This document shows positions 49,425 through 58,304 of a DNA stretch of 64,000 nt, piece by piece; position 1 is the stretch's first letter; the number at the start of each line of letters is the position of its first letter. The stretch lies in contig NC_014217.1 of assembly GCF_000092925.1 (NCBI RefSeq), positions 496,001-560,000 of the forward strand, given 5' to 3'. The DNA comes from Ancylobacter novellus DSM 506 (GTDB lineage Bacteria > Pseudomonadota > Alphaproteobacteria > Rhizobiales > Xanthobacteraceae). Both the position numbers and the translations under genes were made by a program. The notes beneath the pieces were generated by a model. The model did not search any database. It was given only the letters and a program-made list of their open reading frames with translations, and had not been told where the DNA came from.

Positions 49425-51044
49425 ATGATCACGCAAGCCGCGCATGCCGAGGATCGGGATTTTTCCCGGCGGGCGCATGAGAACCAGGCCCGGCTGACCG
49501 CCGGACTGAAGCCGAGCTACGACTTCATCGTCTGCGGCGCCGGAGCGTCGGGCTCCGTGGTCGCCCGGCGCCTGGCGGAGAACCCCGATGTCCATGTCCT
49601 GCTGATCGAGGCCGGCGGCAGCGACGACGCCGAGACCGTGCTCGACCCCGCCCAATGGCCCGCCAATCTCGGCAGCGAGCGCGACTGGGGATTCCAGGCG
49701 CAGCCGAACCCGCACCTGAACGGCCGCGCCCTGCCCATGTCCATGGGCAAGGGGCTGGGCGGCGGCTCCAGCATCAACGTCATGGTGTGGGCGCGCGGGC
49801 ACCGCAGCGACTGGGACCATTTTGCCGCCGAGGCGGACGATCCGGCCTGGGGCTACGACGCGGTGCTCGACATCTATCGCCGGATCGAGAACTGGCAGGG
49901 CGCGCCCGACCCCGACTATCGCGGCACCTCCGGTCCAGTATGGGTGCAGCCGGCGCCAGATCCCAGCCCGATCGCGGGCGCCATGGTCGATGCGGCGCGC
50001 GAGCTCGGCATTCCCGCCTATGACCATCCCAACGGCCGGATGATGGAAGGGGCGGGCGGCGCCGCCATCAGCGACGCGCTGATCCGCGACGGGCGGCGGC
50101 ACTCGCTCTATCGCGCCTATGTCCGCCCTATGCTCGACCGTCCGAACCTGACGGTGCTGACCGATACGCTGGTGCGTCGCGTGCTGTTCACCGGCCGGCG
50201 GGCGACCGGCGTGGAAATCGTCCGCGGTGGAGAAGTGCTGATCGTCGGCGCGGAGAAGGAGATCGTGCTGTCGCTCGGCGCCATCCACACGCCGAAGGTG
50301 CTCATGCATTCCGGCATCGGCGACCGCGCCGAGCTGGACCGCTTCGCCATCCCCGTGGTGCAGCACCTGCCCGGCGTCGGGCAGAACCTGCAGGACCACG
50401 TCTCGTTCGGCTGCATCTGGGACTATGCGGAGCCGCTCGCGCCGCGCAACAGTGGCAGCGAGGCCACGCTCTACTGGAAGAGTCGGCCGGACCTCGACGC
50501 GCCGGACCTATTGTTCTGCCAGCTCGAATTCCCCGTCGCGAGCGAGCGGACGGCGGCGAGGGGCGTGCCCGAACATGGATGGACTATGTTCGCCGGCCTT
50601 GCACAGCCGGCGAGCCGCGGGCGGGTGCGCCTGCAGGACAGCGATCCGTTGGCGCCGGTCGCCATCGACGCGAACATGCTGTCCGATCCCGCCGACATGG
50701 ACACGGCCGTCGCCTGCGTCGAGCTGTGCCGCGAACTCGGCAATGCGCACGCCTTCCGCCCGCTCGTCCGCGGCGAGGCGATGCCGGGCAACCTCAAGGG
50801 CGAGGCGCTGAGGCAGTTCATCCGCGAGGCCGCCGTCACCTATTGGCACCAGAGCTGCACCGCCAAGATGGGCCGCGACCCAATGTCGGTCGTCGATGCC
50901 TCGCTCCGGGTCTACGGGGTCGACGGGTTGCGGGTCGCCGACGGCTCGATCATGCCCCGCGTCGCCACCGGCAACACACAGGCGCCCTGCGCCGTCATCG
51001 GCGAACGCGCCGCCGCGATGCTGCGCACCGCGCACGGCCTGTGA
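49425..51044 (+). CDS. GMC-family FAD oxidoreductase
   Basis: 539 residues from ATG 49425 with AAGGAAG upstream. FAD fold DFIVCGAGASGSVVARRLAE (about 33-52), GMC signature GKGLGGGSSINVMVWARGH near 107-125, and the C-terminal catalytic region TYWHQSCTAKMG followed by VATGNTQAPCAVIGERAA. Choline/alcohol dehydrogenase-like. No signal peptide, so probably cytoplasmic or membrane associated. Likely oxidises an alcohol or polyol; electrons might go to quinone or to the cytochrome encoded beyond the divergent regulator. Confidence 0.92.
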   Translation: MITQAAHAEDRDFSRRAHENQARLTAGLKPSYDFIVCGAGASGSVVARRLAENPDVHVLLIEAGGSDDAETVLDPAQWPANLGSERDWGFQAQPNPHLNGRALPMSMGKGLGGGSSINVMVWARGHRSDWDHFAAEADDPAWGYDAVLDIYRRIENWQGAPDPDYRGTSGPVWVQPAPDPSPIAGAMVDAARELGIPAYDHPNGRMMEGAGGAAISDALIRDGRRHSLYRAYVRPMLDRPNLTVLTDTLVRRVLFTGRRATGVEIVRGGEVLIVGAEKEIVLSLGAIHTPKVLMHSGIGDRAELDRFAIPVVQHLPGVGQNLQDHVSFGCIWDYAEPLAPRNSGSEATLYWKSRPDLDAPDLLFCQLEFPVASERTAARGVPEHGWTMFAGLAQPASRGRVRLQDSDPLAPVAIDANMLSDPADMDTAVACVELCRELGNAHAFRPLVRGEAMPGNLKGEALRQFIREAAVTYWHQSCTAKMGRDPMSVVDASLRVYGVDGLRVADGSIMPRVATGNTQAPCAVIGERAAAMLRTAHGL

Positions 51045-51188
51045 TCATCGCCCCGACCGGCGCCGCGGCGCGGGCCTCGATGCGGGAGGGAGGCCGTCGA
51101 GGACGGTCCTCCTCGCGCATCCCACGGCACACATGCGGCGGCCGGGGGAACGCCCCTCCTTTTCGCGGAACTGGAAGGTTCTGGATCA

Positions 51189-51965
51189 ATGCATCAACTC
51201 GTGAGTGTCAGCCGGCACGAAGTCCCGGCAAATCCGCTCGATCGTCCTTTCCCTCTCGGACGCGTGCTGGTGGTCGACGACGACCGCGACATGCGCCACG
51301 CCGTCATCGGTCATCTGAACGAGCACCGATGCCACGCCGTCGGCTGCGGCGTCCGCGACATGCCGCATCATCTGCGGCACGACCAGTTCAGCCTCATTGT
51401 GCTGGACGTCCAGTCCGGCCCGCCCGACCGTTTCGCGGTGCTGCGCCAGATCCGCGACCGTTCGCCCGTGCCGGTGATCCTTGTCGCCTGCCAGCGCTGC
51501 AACGACGCCGACCGCATTGTCGCCCTTGAGCTCGGCGCCGATGATTGCCTCATCAAGCCTTTCGACCCGCGCGAATTGCTGGCGCGGGCCGGGGCCATCC
51601 TGCGCCGGCAGGAAATGGGCCGGCAGCTCACCGCCAGGCCGGTGCGGGGCGGCTACCGCTTCAACGGTTGGGAGCTGAGGCGCCGCACGAGGCGGCTGAC
51701 CGATCCCTCCGGCAAGGCCGTCGATCTCACCAAGGGCGGCTATGCGCTGCTGGTGGCGTTCCTCGAGGCGCCGCTGCGGCCGCTGTCGCGCGAGCAACTG
51801 CTGAGCGCTACGCGCACGCATCAGGACGTGTTCGACCGCAGCATCGACGTCCAGGTGCTGCGGCTGCGGCGCAAGCTGGAGCCGGACCCGGCCCAGCCGC
51901 GGCTTATCCGGACCGAGCGCGGCATCGGCTATGTCTTCGATGCCGCCGTGGAGACCGTGTTCTGA
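51189..51965 (+). CDS. OmpR/PhoB-type response regulator (orphan)
   Basis: 258 residues. Receiver domain at about 25-140 with acidic pair D30/D31, phospho-acceptor D73 (VLDV) and K123 in LIKPFD. The switch Thr/Ser position is Ala100 (ILVACQ), which is unusual. Winged-helix effector at about 155-250 with RSIDVQVLRLRRKLE and RGIGYVF. No histidine kinase is near, so the partner is elsewhere or the receiver is phosphorylation-independent. It follows the GMC gene by 144 bases. Confidence 0.9.
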   Translation: MHQLVSVSRHEVPANPLDRPFPLGRVLVVDDDRDMRHAVIGHLNEHRCHAVGCGVRDMPHHLRHDQFSLIVLDVQSGPPDRFAVLRQIRDRSPVPVILVACQRCNDADRIVALELGADDCLIKPFDPRELLARAGAILRRQEMGRQLTARPVRGGYRFNGWELRRRTRRLTDPSGKAVDLTKGGYALLVAFLEAPLRPLSREQLLSATRTHQDVFDRSIDVQVLRLRRKLEPDPAQPRLIRTERGIGYVFDAAVETVF

Positions 51966-51979
51966 GGCGGCCCTGCCGA

Positions 51980-52891
51980 TCAGGCCGCCGTCCGTGCCGC
52001 CTCGCGCATGAACCGGCCCGGCGGCTGGCCGACATGCCGGCTGAAGGCGGTGCTGAAGGTGCTGGCCGACCCGTAGCCGATGCGCCGTGCTACTTCGTCC
52101 AGCGCGATATGCCCGCCGCGCAAGAGGTCCTTGGCGAGGGCCATACGCCAGGCCAGCAGATACTCCATCGGGCATATGCCGACGGTGCGGGCGAAGCGGT
52201 CGAAGAAGGCCGACCGCGACATGCCGGTCCCGCGCGCCAGCTCGGCGACCGTCCAGGCCCGCTCGGCCTCGCCGTGCATCTGCCTGAGCGCCAGCGCGAT
52301 GCGTGGGTCCGCCAGCCCGCGCAGCAGGCTCGGCGAGGCGTCCTCGCGGGGCGCAGCCCGCAGCGCCTCGATCAGCAAGATCTCGACGAGGCGCGCGAGC
52401 ACGAGGTCGCGGCCGATGGCGTCCTCGCCGGCCTCCTCGCCGAGGACACGCACCAGCTGGGACAGCCGCGGGATGCCGCGGACATGGATCATCGCCGGCA
52501 GCAGCGCCACGAGGAGGGCGGCGTCCGGCGATTCGAAGGTGAAGTGCCCGCCGAACAGCCGGACGTCCGGCGGCCCCTCGGCGCGCCCGTGCCGCACTTC
52601 CCCGGTCGGCGTCGGGGTCGCCCTCGGGTCGAGCGGCGCCAGCGCCACCGGCTCGAAGCCGGACATGGTGAAGGCGGGTGTCGCCGGCAGCAGCACGAAG
52701 TCGCCTTCTTCCAACGCGACCGGTGCCTTGCCGTCGAGGGTGAGAAGGCAACGCCCCTCGATCACCGCGCAGAAGCCGGGCTGTCCGAAGTCGGAATAGC
52801 GCACGCCCCAGCGCCCCGCGCCGCTCATCGCCTTGGAGTAGACGGCGCGCGGCCGCAGGAGCTGGACGATCTGGGACAGAGGGTCTGTCAT
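51980..52891 (-). CDS. AraC-family transcriptional regulator
   Basis: 303 residues. An N-terminal cupin_6-type sensor domain (about 10-180; VIEGRCLLTLDGK, LEEGDFVLLPA) and a C-terminal double helix-turn-helix at about 198-298 (WTVAELARGTGMSRSAFFDRF, ALDEVARRIGYGSASTFSTAF). It is divergent from the SDR gene with about 95 bases between, so it likely activates that gene; such pairs are common in Hyphomicrobiales. Confidence 0.92.
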   Translation of the reverse strand: MTDPLSQIVQLLRPRAVYSKAMSGAGRWGVRYSDFGQPGFCAVIEGRCLLTLDGKAPVALEEGDFVLLPATPAFTMSGFEPVALAPLDPRATPTPTGEVRHGRAEGPPDVRLFGGHFTFESPDAALLVALLPAMIHVRGIPRLSQLVRVLGEEAGEDAIGRDLVLARLVEILLIEALRAAPREDASPSLLRGLADPRIALALRQMHGEAERAWTVAELARGTGMSRSAFFDRFARTVGICPMEYLLAWRMALAKDLLRGGHIALDEVARRIGYGSASTFSTAFSRHVGQPPGRFMREAARTAA

Positions 52892-52986
52892 TCTCGGACT
52901 ATCTCAAACGAAATAGCGACTTCGGATTGATGATGGTCCCGAGTGTGGCGGCTATTTCCACAGCGTCAACGTCACAGGAGCGAGAT

Positions 52987-53730
52987 GTGAAAACCATACT
53001 CATCACCGGCTGTTCGTCCGGCTACGGGCTGGAGACCGCCCGCTACTTCCATTGCCGCGGCTGGACCGTGGTCGCCACCATGCGCAATCCGCGCGAGGAT
53101 CTGCTGCCCTCCTCGGAGCGGATGCGCATCCTGCCGCTCGACGTCACCAACCCCGAGAGCATCGCCGCCGCCTTCGAGAACAGCGGGCCGATCGACGTGC
53201 TGGTCAACAACGCCGGCATCGGCGTGGTCGGTGCCTTCGAGGCGACCCCGATGGAACATGTGCGCAAGGTGTTCGAGACCAACACCTTCGGCGTGATGGC
53301 GATGACGCAGGCGGCGATCAGGCAGTTCCGCGCCCGCCGGTCCGGCGTGATCGTGAACGTCACCTCCAGCGTCACGCTGGCGGCCATGCCGCTGGCGGCT
53401 GCCTACACCGCCAGCAAGATGGCCATCGAGGGCTTCACCGCCTCGCTCGCCTTCGAGCTCGCCGCCTTTGGCGTGCGGGTGAAGCTGGTCGAACCCGGCT
53501 ATGCCCCGACCACCCGCTTTGCCCAGAACGTCGACATCGACATCGCCGACCTCATCCCCCCGGACTATGCCCCCTTCGCCGAGCCGATCTTTGCCGAATA
53601 CGCCCAGCCCGCCATGGTGACGCGGGAGATCGATGTCGCCGAGGCCATCTGGCAGGCGGCGACCGATATAGAGGGCCGGCTGCGCTTTCCCGCCGGCGCC
53701 GACGCGGTGGCGCTGGCGCAGCTGGGCTGA
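52987..53730 (+). CDS. Short-chain dehydrogenase/reductase
   Basis: 247 residues from GTG 52987, chosen because ACAGGAG lies six bases ahead; ATG 52927 gives a longer N-terminus that does not fit. Rossmann motif TGCSSGYGLETARYF at about 7-21, NNAGIG, catalytic Ser in NVTSSV and YTASK with Tyr and Lys. Uses NAD(P)H to act on an unknown alcohol or ketone in the cytoplasm. Next to the AraC regulator. Confidence 0.92.
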   Translation: MKTILITGCSSGYGLETARYFHCRGWTVVATMRNPREDLLPSSERMRILPLDVTNPESIAAAFENSGPIDVLVNNAGIGVVGAFEATPMEHVRKVFETNTFGVMAMTQAAIRQFRARRSGVIVNVTSSVTLAAMPLAAAYTASKMAIEGFTASLAFELAAFGVRVKLVEPGYAPTTRFAQNVDIDIADLIPPDYAPFAEPIFAEYAQPAMVTREIDVAEAIWQAATDIEGRLRFPAGADAVALAQLG

Positions 53731-53737
53731 CGGAGGC

Positions 53738-54619
53738 TCAGGACGCCCGCCGCGGCCGGTCGCGCTCGCGCTGGGCGGCGCCCGCCCATACGTCCTCGCC
53801 GATCCGCCACAGCGGCGGCATGCGCGCGAAGGGCGGGATGGTGTGGGCGATGACCGCGATGGCGAGGCGCCCGTCGGCGCCGACCTTGGCGTGGATCGCC
53901 TTGACGTGCGCCTTCACCGTGTCGACGCCGACGTCGAGGATGGTGGCGATGTCCTCGTTCGACTTGCCGCGGGCGATCCAGGAGCCGACTTCGAGCTGGC
54001 GCGGTGTCAGCTCGGGGAAGGCGATGCGCAGCCGGTCGGTTGGCGTCAGCGTGGCGAGGGTGCGCTGGAAGGCCTGCCGGTAGCTGCGCATGATGTGCGG
54101 GCGGAAGGCCTCCAGCCGGTCGCGCGCGGCGTCGCTGAAGGCCGTCCGCCCGATCGTCCGGAAGCCGTTGATGGTCAGCACATAGGCCTCGTGCCGCATG
54201 ACGATGGACATGATGTGCCGGGCGTTGGACGGCAGGAACACCTCCCGCGCGATCGGCAAGGCGAGGAATTCCTCGTCGCTGAAGAAGTCGGATTCGCGCA
54301 GCGCCCGCTCGCCGAAGAAGGCGGGGTCGTAGCGCCAGAAGGCGTGGCTGTGCATGTGGCGGGCATAGGCGGCGATGCCTTCCGCCCGCCGCGCCGGGTC
54401 GTCCTCCACCGACAGCAGCGAGCGGAACTCGCCGCTGGTGTGATGGAACTCGGAATAGGTCACGACGTCGGCGTCGATAAGACGTCCAACGCCGGCGAAC
54501 AAAGCCGCGGGCAGGGTGATGAGGTCGGGCTCGGCCTCGTAGAGACCTATGATCTCCTGCGCCAGCCCGGCGTCGTGGGATGTACCCTCTGGGGTAATGG
54601 CGCGTTCCGCCGCCTGCAT
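53738..54619 (-). CDS. LuxR-type HTH regulator
   Basis: 293 residues. The C-terminal LuxR HTH is at about 205-262 (LTPRQLEVGSWIARGKSNEDIATIL, VGVDTVKAHVKAIHAKVGA). The N-terminal 190 residues are helical and lack the autoinducer-binding residues, so it is not an obvious quorum sensor; the phrase FHHTSGEFRSLLSVEDDP suggests a sensory domain of unknown kind. Divergent from the C39/beta-repeat gene by 177 bases, making that gene a possible target. Its stop lies 7 bases from the SDR stop. Confidence 0.88.
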   Translation of the reverse strand: MQAAERAITPEGTSHDAGLAQEIIGLYEAEPDLITLPAALFAGVGRLIDADVVTYSEFHHTSGEFRSLLSVEDDPARRAEGIAAYARHMHSHAFWRYDPAFFGERALRESDFFSDEEFLALPIAREVFLPSNARHIMSIVMRHEAYVLTINGFRTIGRTAFSDAARDRLEAFRPHIMRSYRQAFQRTLATLTPTDRLRIAFPELTPRQLEVGSWIARGKSNEDIATILDVGVDTVKAHVKAIHAKVGADGRLAIAVIAHTIPPFARMPPLWRIGEDVWAGAAQRERDRPRRAS

Positions 54620-54796
54620 TGCATCATCACCTGTCGCAATGTGTAGCCGCGCCCCTCGACCATGCTAGCGCACGGTGGAGGGGTACGCGACGGCTTTTGC
54701 GTCGGCTATCGGCCGGTGCGCCTCGCTTCCAGTGGATGGCGACGGCGCAGCCGCTCATCTTGGATCGCAACGCCGGCAAGCGGGATGGAGCTAAGC

Positions 54797-57289
54797 ATGT
54801 GGAAGGATCCCGTCGGCAATACGCCGTCGATCGTGCAGACCAATTTCGGCCCGTGGGGGACCTCGCTTCCGGCCGACGGGGAGAGCTACTGCGCCCCGAC
54901 CTCGGTGGTGATGGGGCTCTATTATCTCGGCGGCAACGGCTTCACCCAGCTCGCCCCGGCGAGCTATGCCGGCCCCGACGACCGCGAGAGCATCCTGTTC
55001 GAGCGGCTGATCGCCGGCATAATCGGCACCTCGCCCACCCAGGGCACCGGCTCGCTTGCAGGCCTTGCCGACTATTTCGCCGCCCGTGGACTTGGGCTGG
55101 ACCAATACACCTACATCAGCACCGGCATCCCTGACGTGCAGTGGCTCGATACCCAGCTGGCACCGAACTACGTCGAGGATCCGCAATGGATCTCGCTCAC
55201 CGTCTTCTCAGTCGGCTGGTTCTACAAGCCGAAGGACGACGAGCCCACCTGCGGCTGCACCCTCTGCAATGATGGCGGGCACACGCTGGCGCCGCTCAAG
55301 GTCGACCTGTTCACGCAGAAGGTCACGCTCAACAACGCCTACCCGATGTCGTTCCTCGACGTGCCCAACGAGCCGTCGAGCAACCCGCAGACCGTGGAGC
55401 TTCAACTCGTGCCGGAAGGCATGACGGTGGAGGGCCTGAACGACCCGCAGCAATACAGCGAGGTCATGACCGACATCCTCGGCAGCGGCGACGACTTCGC
55501 GATCCTGTGGCTCGCCGAGAGCTGGATCATCTCGGCGTCCGCGCTTCCGACCACGCCCGGCTACGCGCCGGCGACCTGGCAGATCGACGGCCCCAAGAGC
55601 CTCAACACCAACGAGGCGACGCTCACCGTGCTGGCGCCGCTCGCCGGCCGTGGCGGCTTCGTGAAATATGGCGAGGGGACGCTGCTGCTCACCAATTCCA
55701 ACCGCCTGATGGGCCGCAACGAGGTCTGCAACGGCACGCTGGCGAGCACGCTGACGACCGACACGCCCTTCGGCACGTGGACCGTCGTCCTGCGCAACGG
55801 CGGCGCGCTGGCGCTCGCGCCGGAGACCTCCGATCCGGTCGCGGTGGAGATCGCCTCGGGCCATCTCGCGCGCTTCATCGTCGATGCCGGCGGCGGCACC
55901 CTCCGGCTGGACGGCACCAACAGCTATTCGGTCACCCTCGGCGGCTGCGACGACGGCGAGCTGCCGAATATCGTGCTGGCCAATGACGGCACGCTGGCGA
56001 TCGCCCCAGGCGGCGGGATATCCGCGCTCGGCACGAGCCAGAAGGTGCTGGTCACCGGCACGGACGGCAACCTGCCGATTGTCACCGATGGCATCGTCAC
56101 CCCCGCCATTCTCGGCATCGACACCGACCTGTCGGGCAAGTTTGTCACCTATGACGTCACCAGTGGCTTCATCGCGGCGTCGCCGACGCTTTCGACCAGC
56201 CTCGGCATCAACAGCGTCACGGTGAGCACCGTCTACGAGGTGGTGGACGAGCAGGTCATCGACAGCGGCGCCGCCCCGCAACTGGCGGCGCTGGAGCTGA
56301 ATGGCGGCACGGTATCCGGCAGCGGGGCGCAGCTTCTGGTCGGCAATCAGGCCGCAGGCGGCGTGGCGGGCATCATCATGAATGCCGGCAGCATCGGCGT
56401 CGACACGCTGACCATCGGCGCCGCCGCGGCCATCGTCTATGCCTCCACGTCGGATGGGCTGGAGATCAGCTCGAATTTGAGCGGCAGCGGCGGGCTCAGC
56501 CTGTTCGGTCCCGGCACGCTCACCCTGTCGGCGGACAATAGCGGCAGCCTGTCCGGCATGGTGAACGTGAACACCGGCACGCTCATTGCCGCCGGCACCT
56601 CGGCAACCGGCTCCGGGACCGTGCAGGTGCATTCGGCGGGCAGACTGGAGGTCACCGGCAGCGTCGCCGGGCCGATCGACGTCGCGCAGGGGGCGACGCT
56701 GCATCTGGAGAACGGGACGCTGGAGGGTGCGGTCTCAATCGCCGCCGTCGGCGACAGCCCGATGCCGGGCGGCATCTTCGAAGGGGCCGGTGTGATCTCC
56801 GGCGAGGCCACCATCGGCGGCATCGTCCGTCCGGGGCCGCTGACAGGCATTCTGGAGTTCCAGGCGACGGCCACGATCGCCGGCAGCGCCATGATCTACT
56901 GGCGTCTGGAGAAGCTGGTGGCGGACGTCGATTCCAAGCCGGGCGAGGGATGGAACGGCTACCTGTTCAACGACGCCAGCAGCGGCGTGGGCCTCTCGGG
57001 GGACGCGCCCATGTACCTGCTCGAATTCGCCGGCCTCGGTGTTCATCCCGATGCCGGCGATCCGTTCTGGAAGCAGCCGCGCCGGTGGCAGTTCATGATG
57101 TTCCCGAACGGCTACGCGAACATCTGGTTCGGCGATGGCAACCTCTATTACAGCGCGGGCAATTTCGGCTTGGTCCTCGAGTCGGACAACTCGGTCTATC
57201 TCACCTGGACGCCGACTGACCCGCAGGGCCCCGCGCAGCGCCGCCGGGCGCAGATCGCCGCGCGGAACAGGTCGCTGTCGCGGAAATAG
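54797..57289 (+). CDS. C39-like protease domain fused to autotransporter-type beta repeats
   Basis: 830 residues from ATG 54797, which has GGAG six bases before; upstream ATGs at 54662 and 54785 are possible but weaker. The N-terminal domain (about 20-200) has a papain-like C39 pattern: Cys32 in GESYCAPTSVVMGLYYLG, His162 in NDGGHTLAP and Asn179/180, with three extra cysteines at 152, 154 and 157. From about 285 the chain is Gly/Thr/Ser-rich beta-strand repeats, including passenger-associated blocks near 286-315 (YGEGTLLLTNSNRLMG) and 564-600 (GPGTLTLSADNSGSLSG). There is no signal peptide, membrane anchor or beta-barrel. I do not recognise the full architecture. It diverges from the LuxR gene. 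Confidence 0.75.
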   Translation: MWKDPVGNTPSIVQTNFGPWGTSLPADGESYCAPTSVVMGLYYLGGNGFTQLAPASYAGPDDRESILFERLIAGIIGTSPTQGTGSLAGLADYFAARGLGLDQYTYISTGIPDVQWLDTQLAPNYVEDPQWISLTVFSVGWFYKPKDDEPTCGCTLCNDGGHTLAPLKVDLFTQKVTLNNAYPMSFLDVPNEPSSNPQTVELQLVPEGMTVEGLNDPQQYSEVMTDILGSGDDFAILWLAESWIISASALPTTPGYAPATWQIDGPKSLNTNEATLTVLAPLAGRGGFVKYGEGTLLLTNSNRLMGRNEVCNGTLASTLTTDTPFGTWTVVLRNGGALALAPETSDPVAVEIASGHLARFIVDAGGGTLRLDGTNSYSVTLGGCDDGELPNIVLANDGTLAIAPGGGISALGTSQKVLVTGTDGNLPIVTDGIVTPAILGIDTDLSGKFVTYDVTSGFIAASPTLSTSLGINSVTVSTVYEVVDEQVIDSGAAPQLAALELNGGTVSGSGAQLLVGNQAAGGVAGIIMNAGSIGVDTLTIGAAAAIVYASTSDGLEISSNLSGSGGLSLFGPGTLTLSADNSGSLSGMVNVNTGTLIAAGTSATGSGTVQVHSAGRLEVTGSVAGPIDVAQGATLHLENGTLEGAVSIAAVGDSPMPGGIFEGAGVISGEATIGGIVRPGPLTGILEFQATATIAGSAMIYWRLEKLVADVDSKPGEGWNGYLFNDASSGVGLSGDAPMYLLEFAGLGVHPDAGDPFWKQPRRWQFMMFPNGYANIWFGDGNLYYSAGNFGLVLESDNSVYLTWTPTDPQGPAQRRRAQIAARNRSLSRK

Positions 57290-57290
57290 A

Positions 57291-57319
57291 GCCGCCCCCG
57301 AGGTCTCCCCGGAGGCGGC
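57291..57319. terminator. Hairpin between convergent genes
   Basis: GCCGCCCCCGAGG faces CCCCGGAGGCGGC across a short loop, mostly paired, directly after the C39/repeat gene stop and just before the convergent hydrolase stop. No T-run is present. It may end both transcripts. Confidence 0.45.
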
Positions 57320-57325
57320 ATGAGC

Positions 57326-58093
57326 TCACTTCGCAGGAGCCTTGGCAGCCTTCTCGATCAGCGCCGCCACCGCTTCCGGCTGCGACATGAACACGGCGTG
57401 GCTGCCCTTGACCTCGACGGGTGTGCTGCCGGCGCGCTTGGCCATAAAGCGCATCAGCTCCGGGTTGATCGCCCGGTCGTCGGTGGCGATGAGCGCCCAG
57501 CTCTTCTTGCCCTTCCAGGCCGGGTGCTTGATCCGGGTCTCGAAAGCGACCTTGGACGGGAAGACCTGCGAATTGGCCATGAACTTCGCTTCCGCCGCCG
57601 GCACGTCGGCGGCGAAGTCGGCGGCATAGACCTTCGGATCGAGATAGAGAAACCCGTCCTCCGTCGCCTTGATGCCGGTCGTCGCGGGCGGCGTGCGGCC
57701 GGCGAGGTCGAGCAGGTTCTCGCCGGCATCCGGCTGGAAGGCGGCGATGTAGACGAGGCTCGCGACGTTGTCGGCGTTGCCGGCCTCGGTGATGATCATG
57801 CCGCCATAGGAGTGGCCGACCAGCACGGACGGGCCTTCCTGCAGGTCGAGGATGCGCCTGGCCGCCGCGACGTCGGCCTCCAGCGTGGTCATCGGCGGCT
57901 GCACGACGGTGACGTTGTAGCCCTTGGCGACGAGCAGGTCATGCACCTTGCGCCAGCCCGATCCGTCGGCCAGCGCCCCATGGACGATGACGACGTTCCT
58001 GACCGGATCGGCGGCATGCGCCGGCACGCCGGCGGCGAGTGCGAGAAGCATGCCGCCGGCAAGCGACAGCGAGATAAGCGAGTTCAGTCCCAT
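57326..58093 (-). CDS. Secreted alpha/beta hydrolase
   Basis: 255 residues. A signal peptide of about 27 residues ends at VPAHAA, so it is periplasmic. Fold starts NVVIVHGALADGSGW, nucleophile elbow VGHSYGGM (Ser near 95), late Asp in ATDDRAI and His in GSHAVFM. Similar to small EstA/PnbA-unrelated hydrolases with HG-ADGS motif. Ends convergent to the C39/repeat gene. Substrate unknown. Confidence 0.88.
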   Translation of the reverse strand: MGLNSLISLSLAGGMLLALAAGVPAHAADPVRNVVIVHGALADGSGWRKVHDLLVAKGYNVTVVQPPMTTLEADVAAARRILDLQEGPSVLVGHSYGGMIITEAGNADNVASLVYIAAFQPDAGENLLDLAGRTPPATTGIKATEDGFLYLDPKVYAADFAADVPAAEAKFMANSQVFPSKVAFETRIKHPAWKGKKSWALIATDDRAINPELMRFMAKRAGSTPVEVKGSHAVFMSQPEAVAALIEKAAKAPAK

Positions 58094-58304
58094 GATGTGG
58101 TTCCTTCCATGTGCGTGGGGGATTTCGGTTCATTCCGTTTCGCGGCGTCTTGTCCGGGCGGAGCGACGCTTCTCGTGTCCTGCGAGCCGCGGCGGGAGGG
58201 CGCGGGGCGTCGGGCAAAGCCTCTCCGTCGCCGGACTGTCGCCAGCCGGTGGCCTTGGTCGGGGAGGGGGATCAGTGGCTGGGGCGGTGGGCGCCGCCGC
58301 CGGC

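Noticed and set aside
57939..58304. Additional small gene before acdS
   Set aside because: Open frames overlap the secreted hydrolase promoter side and show no start signal or family; the stretch appears to be leader DNA.
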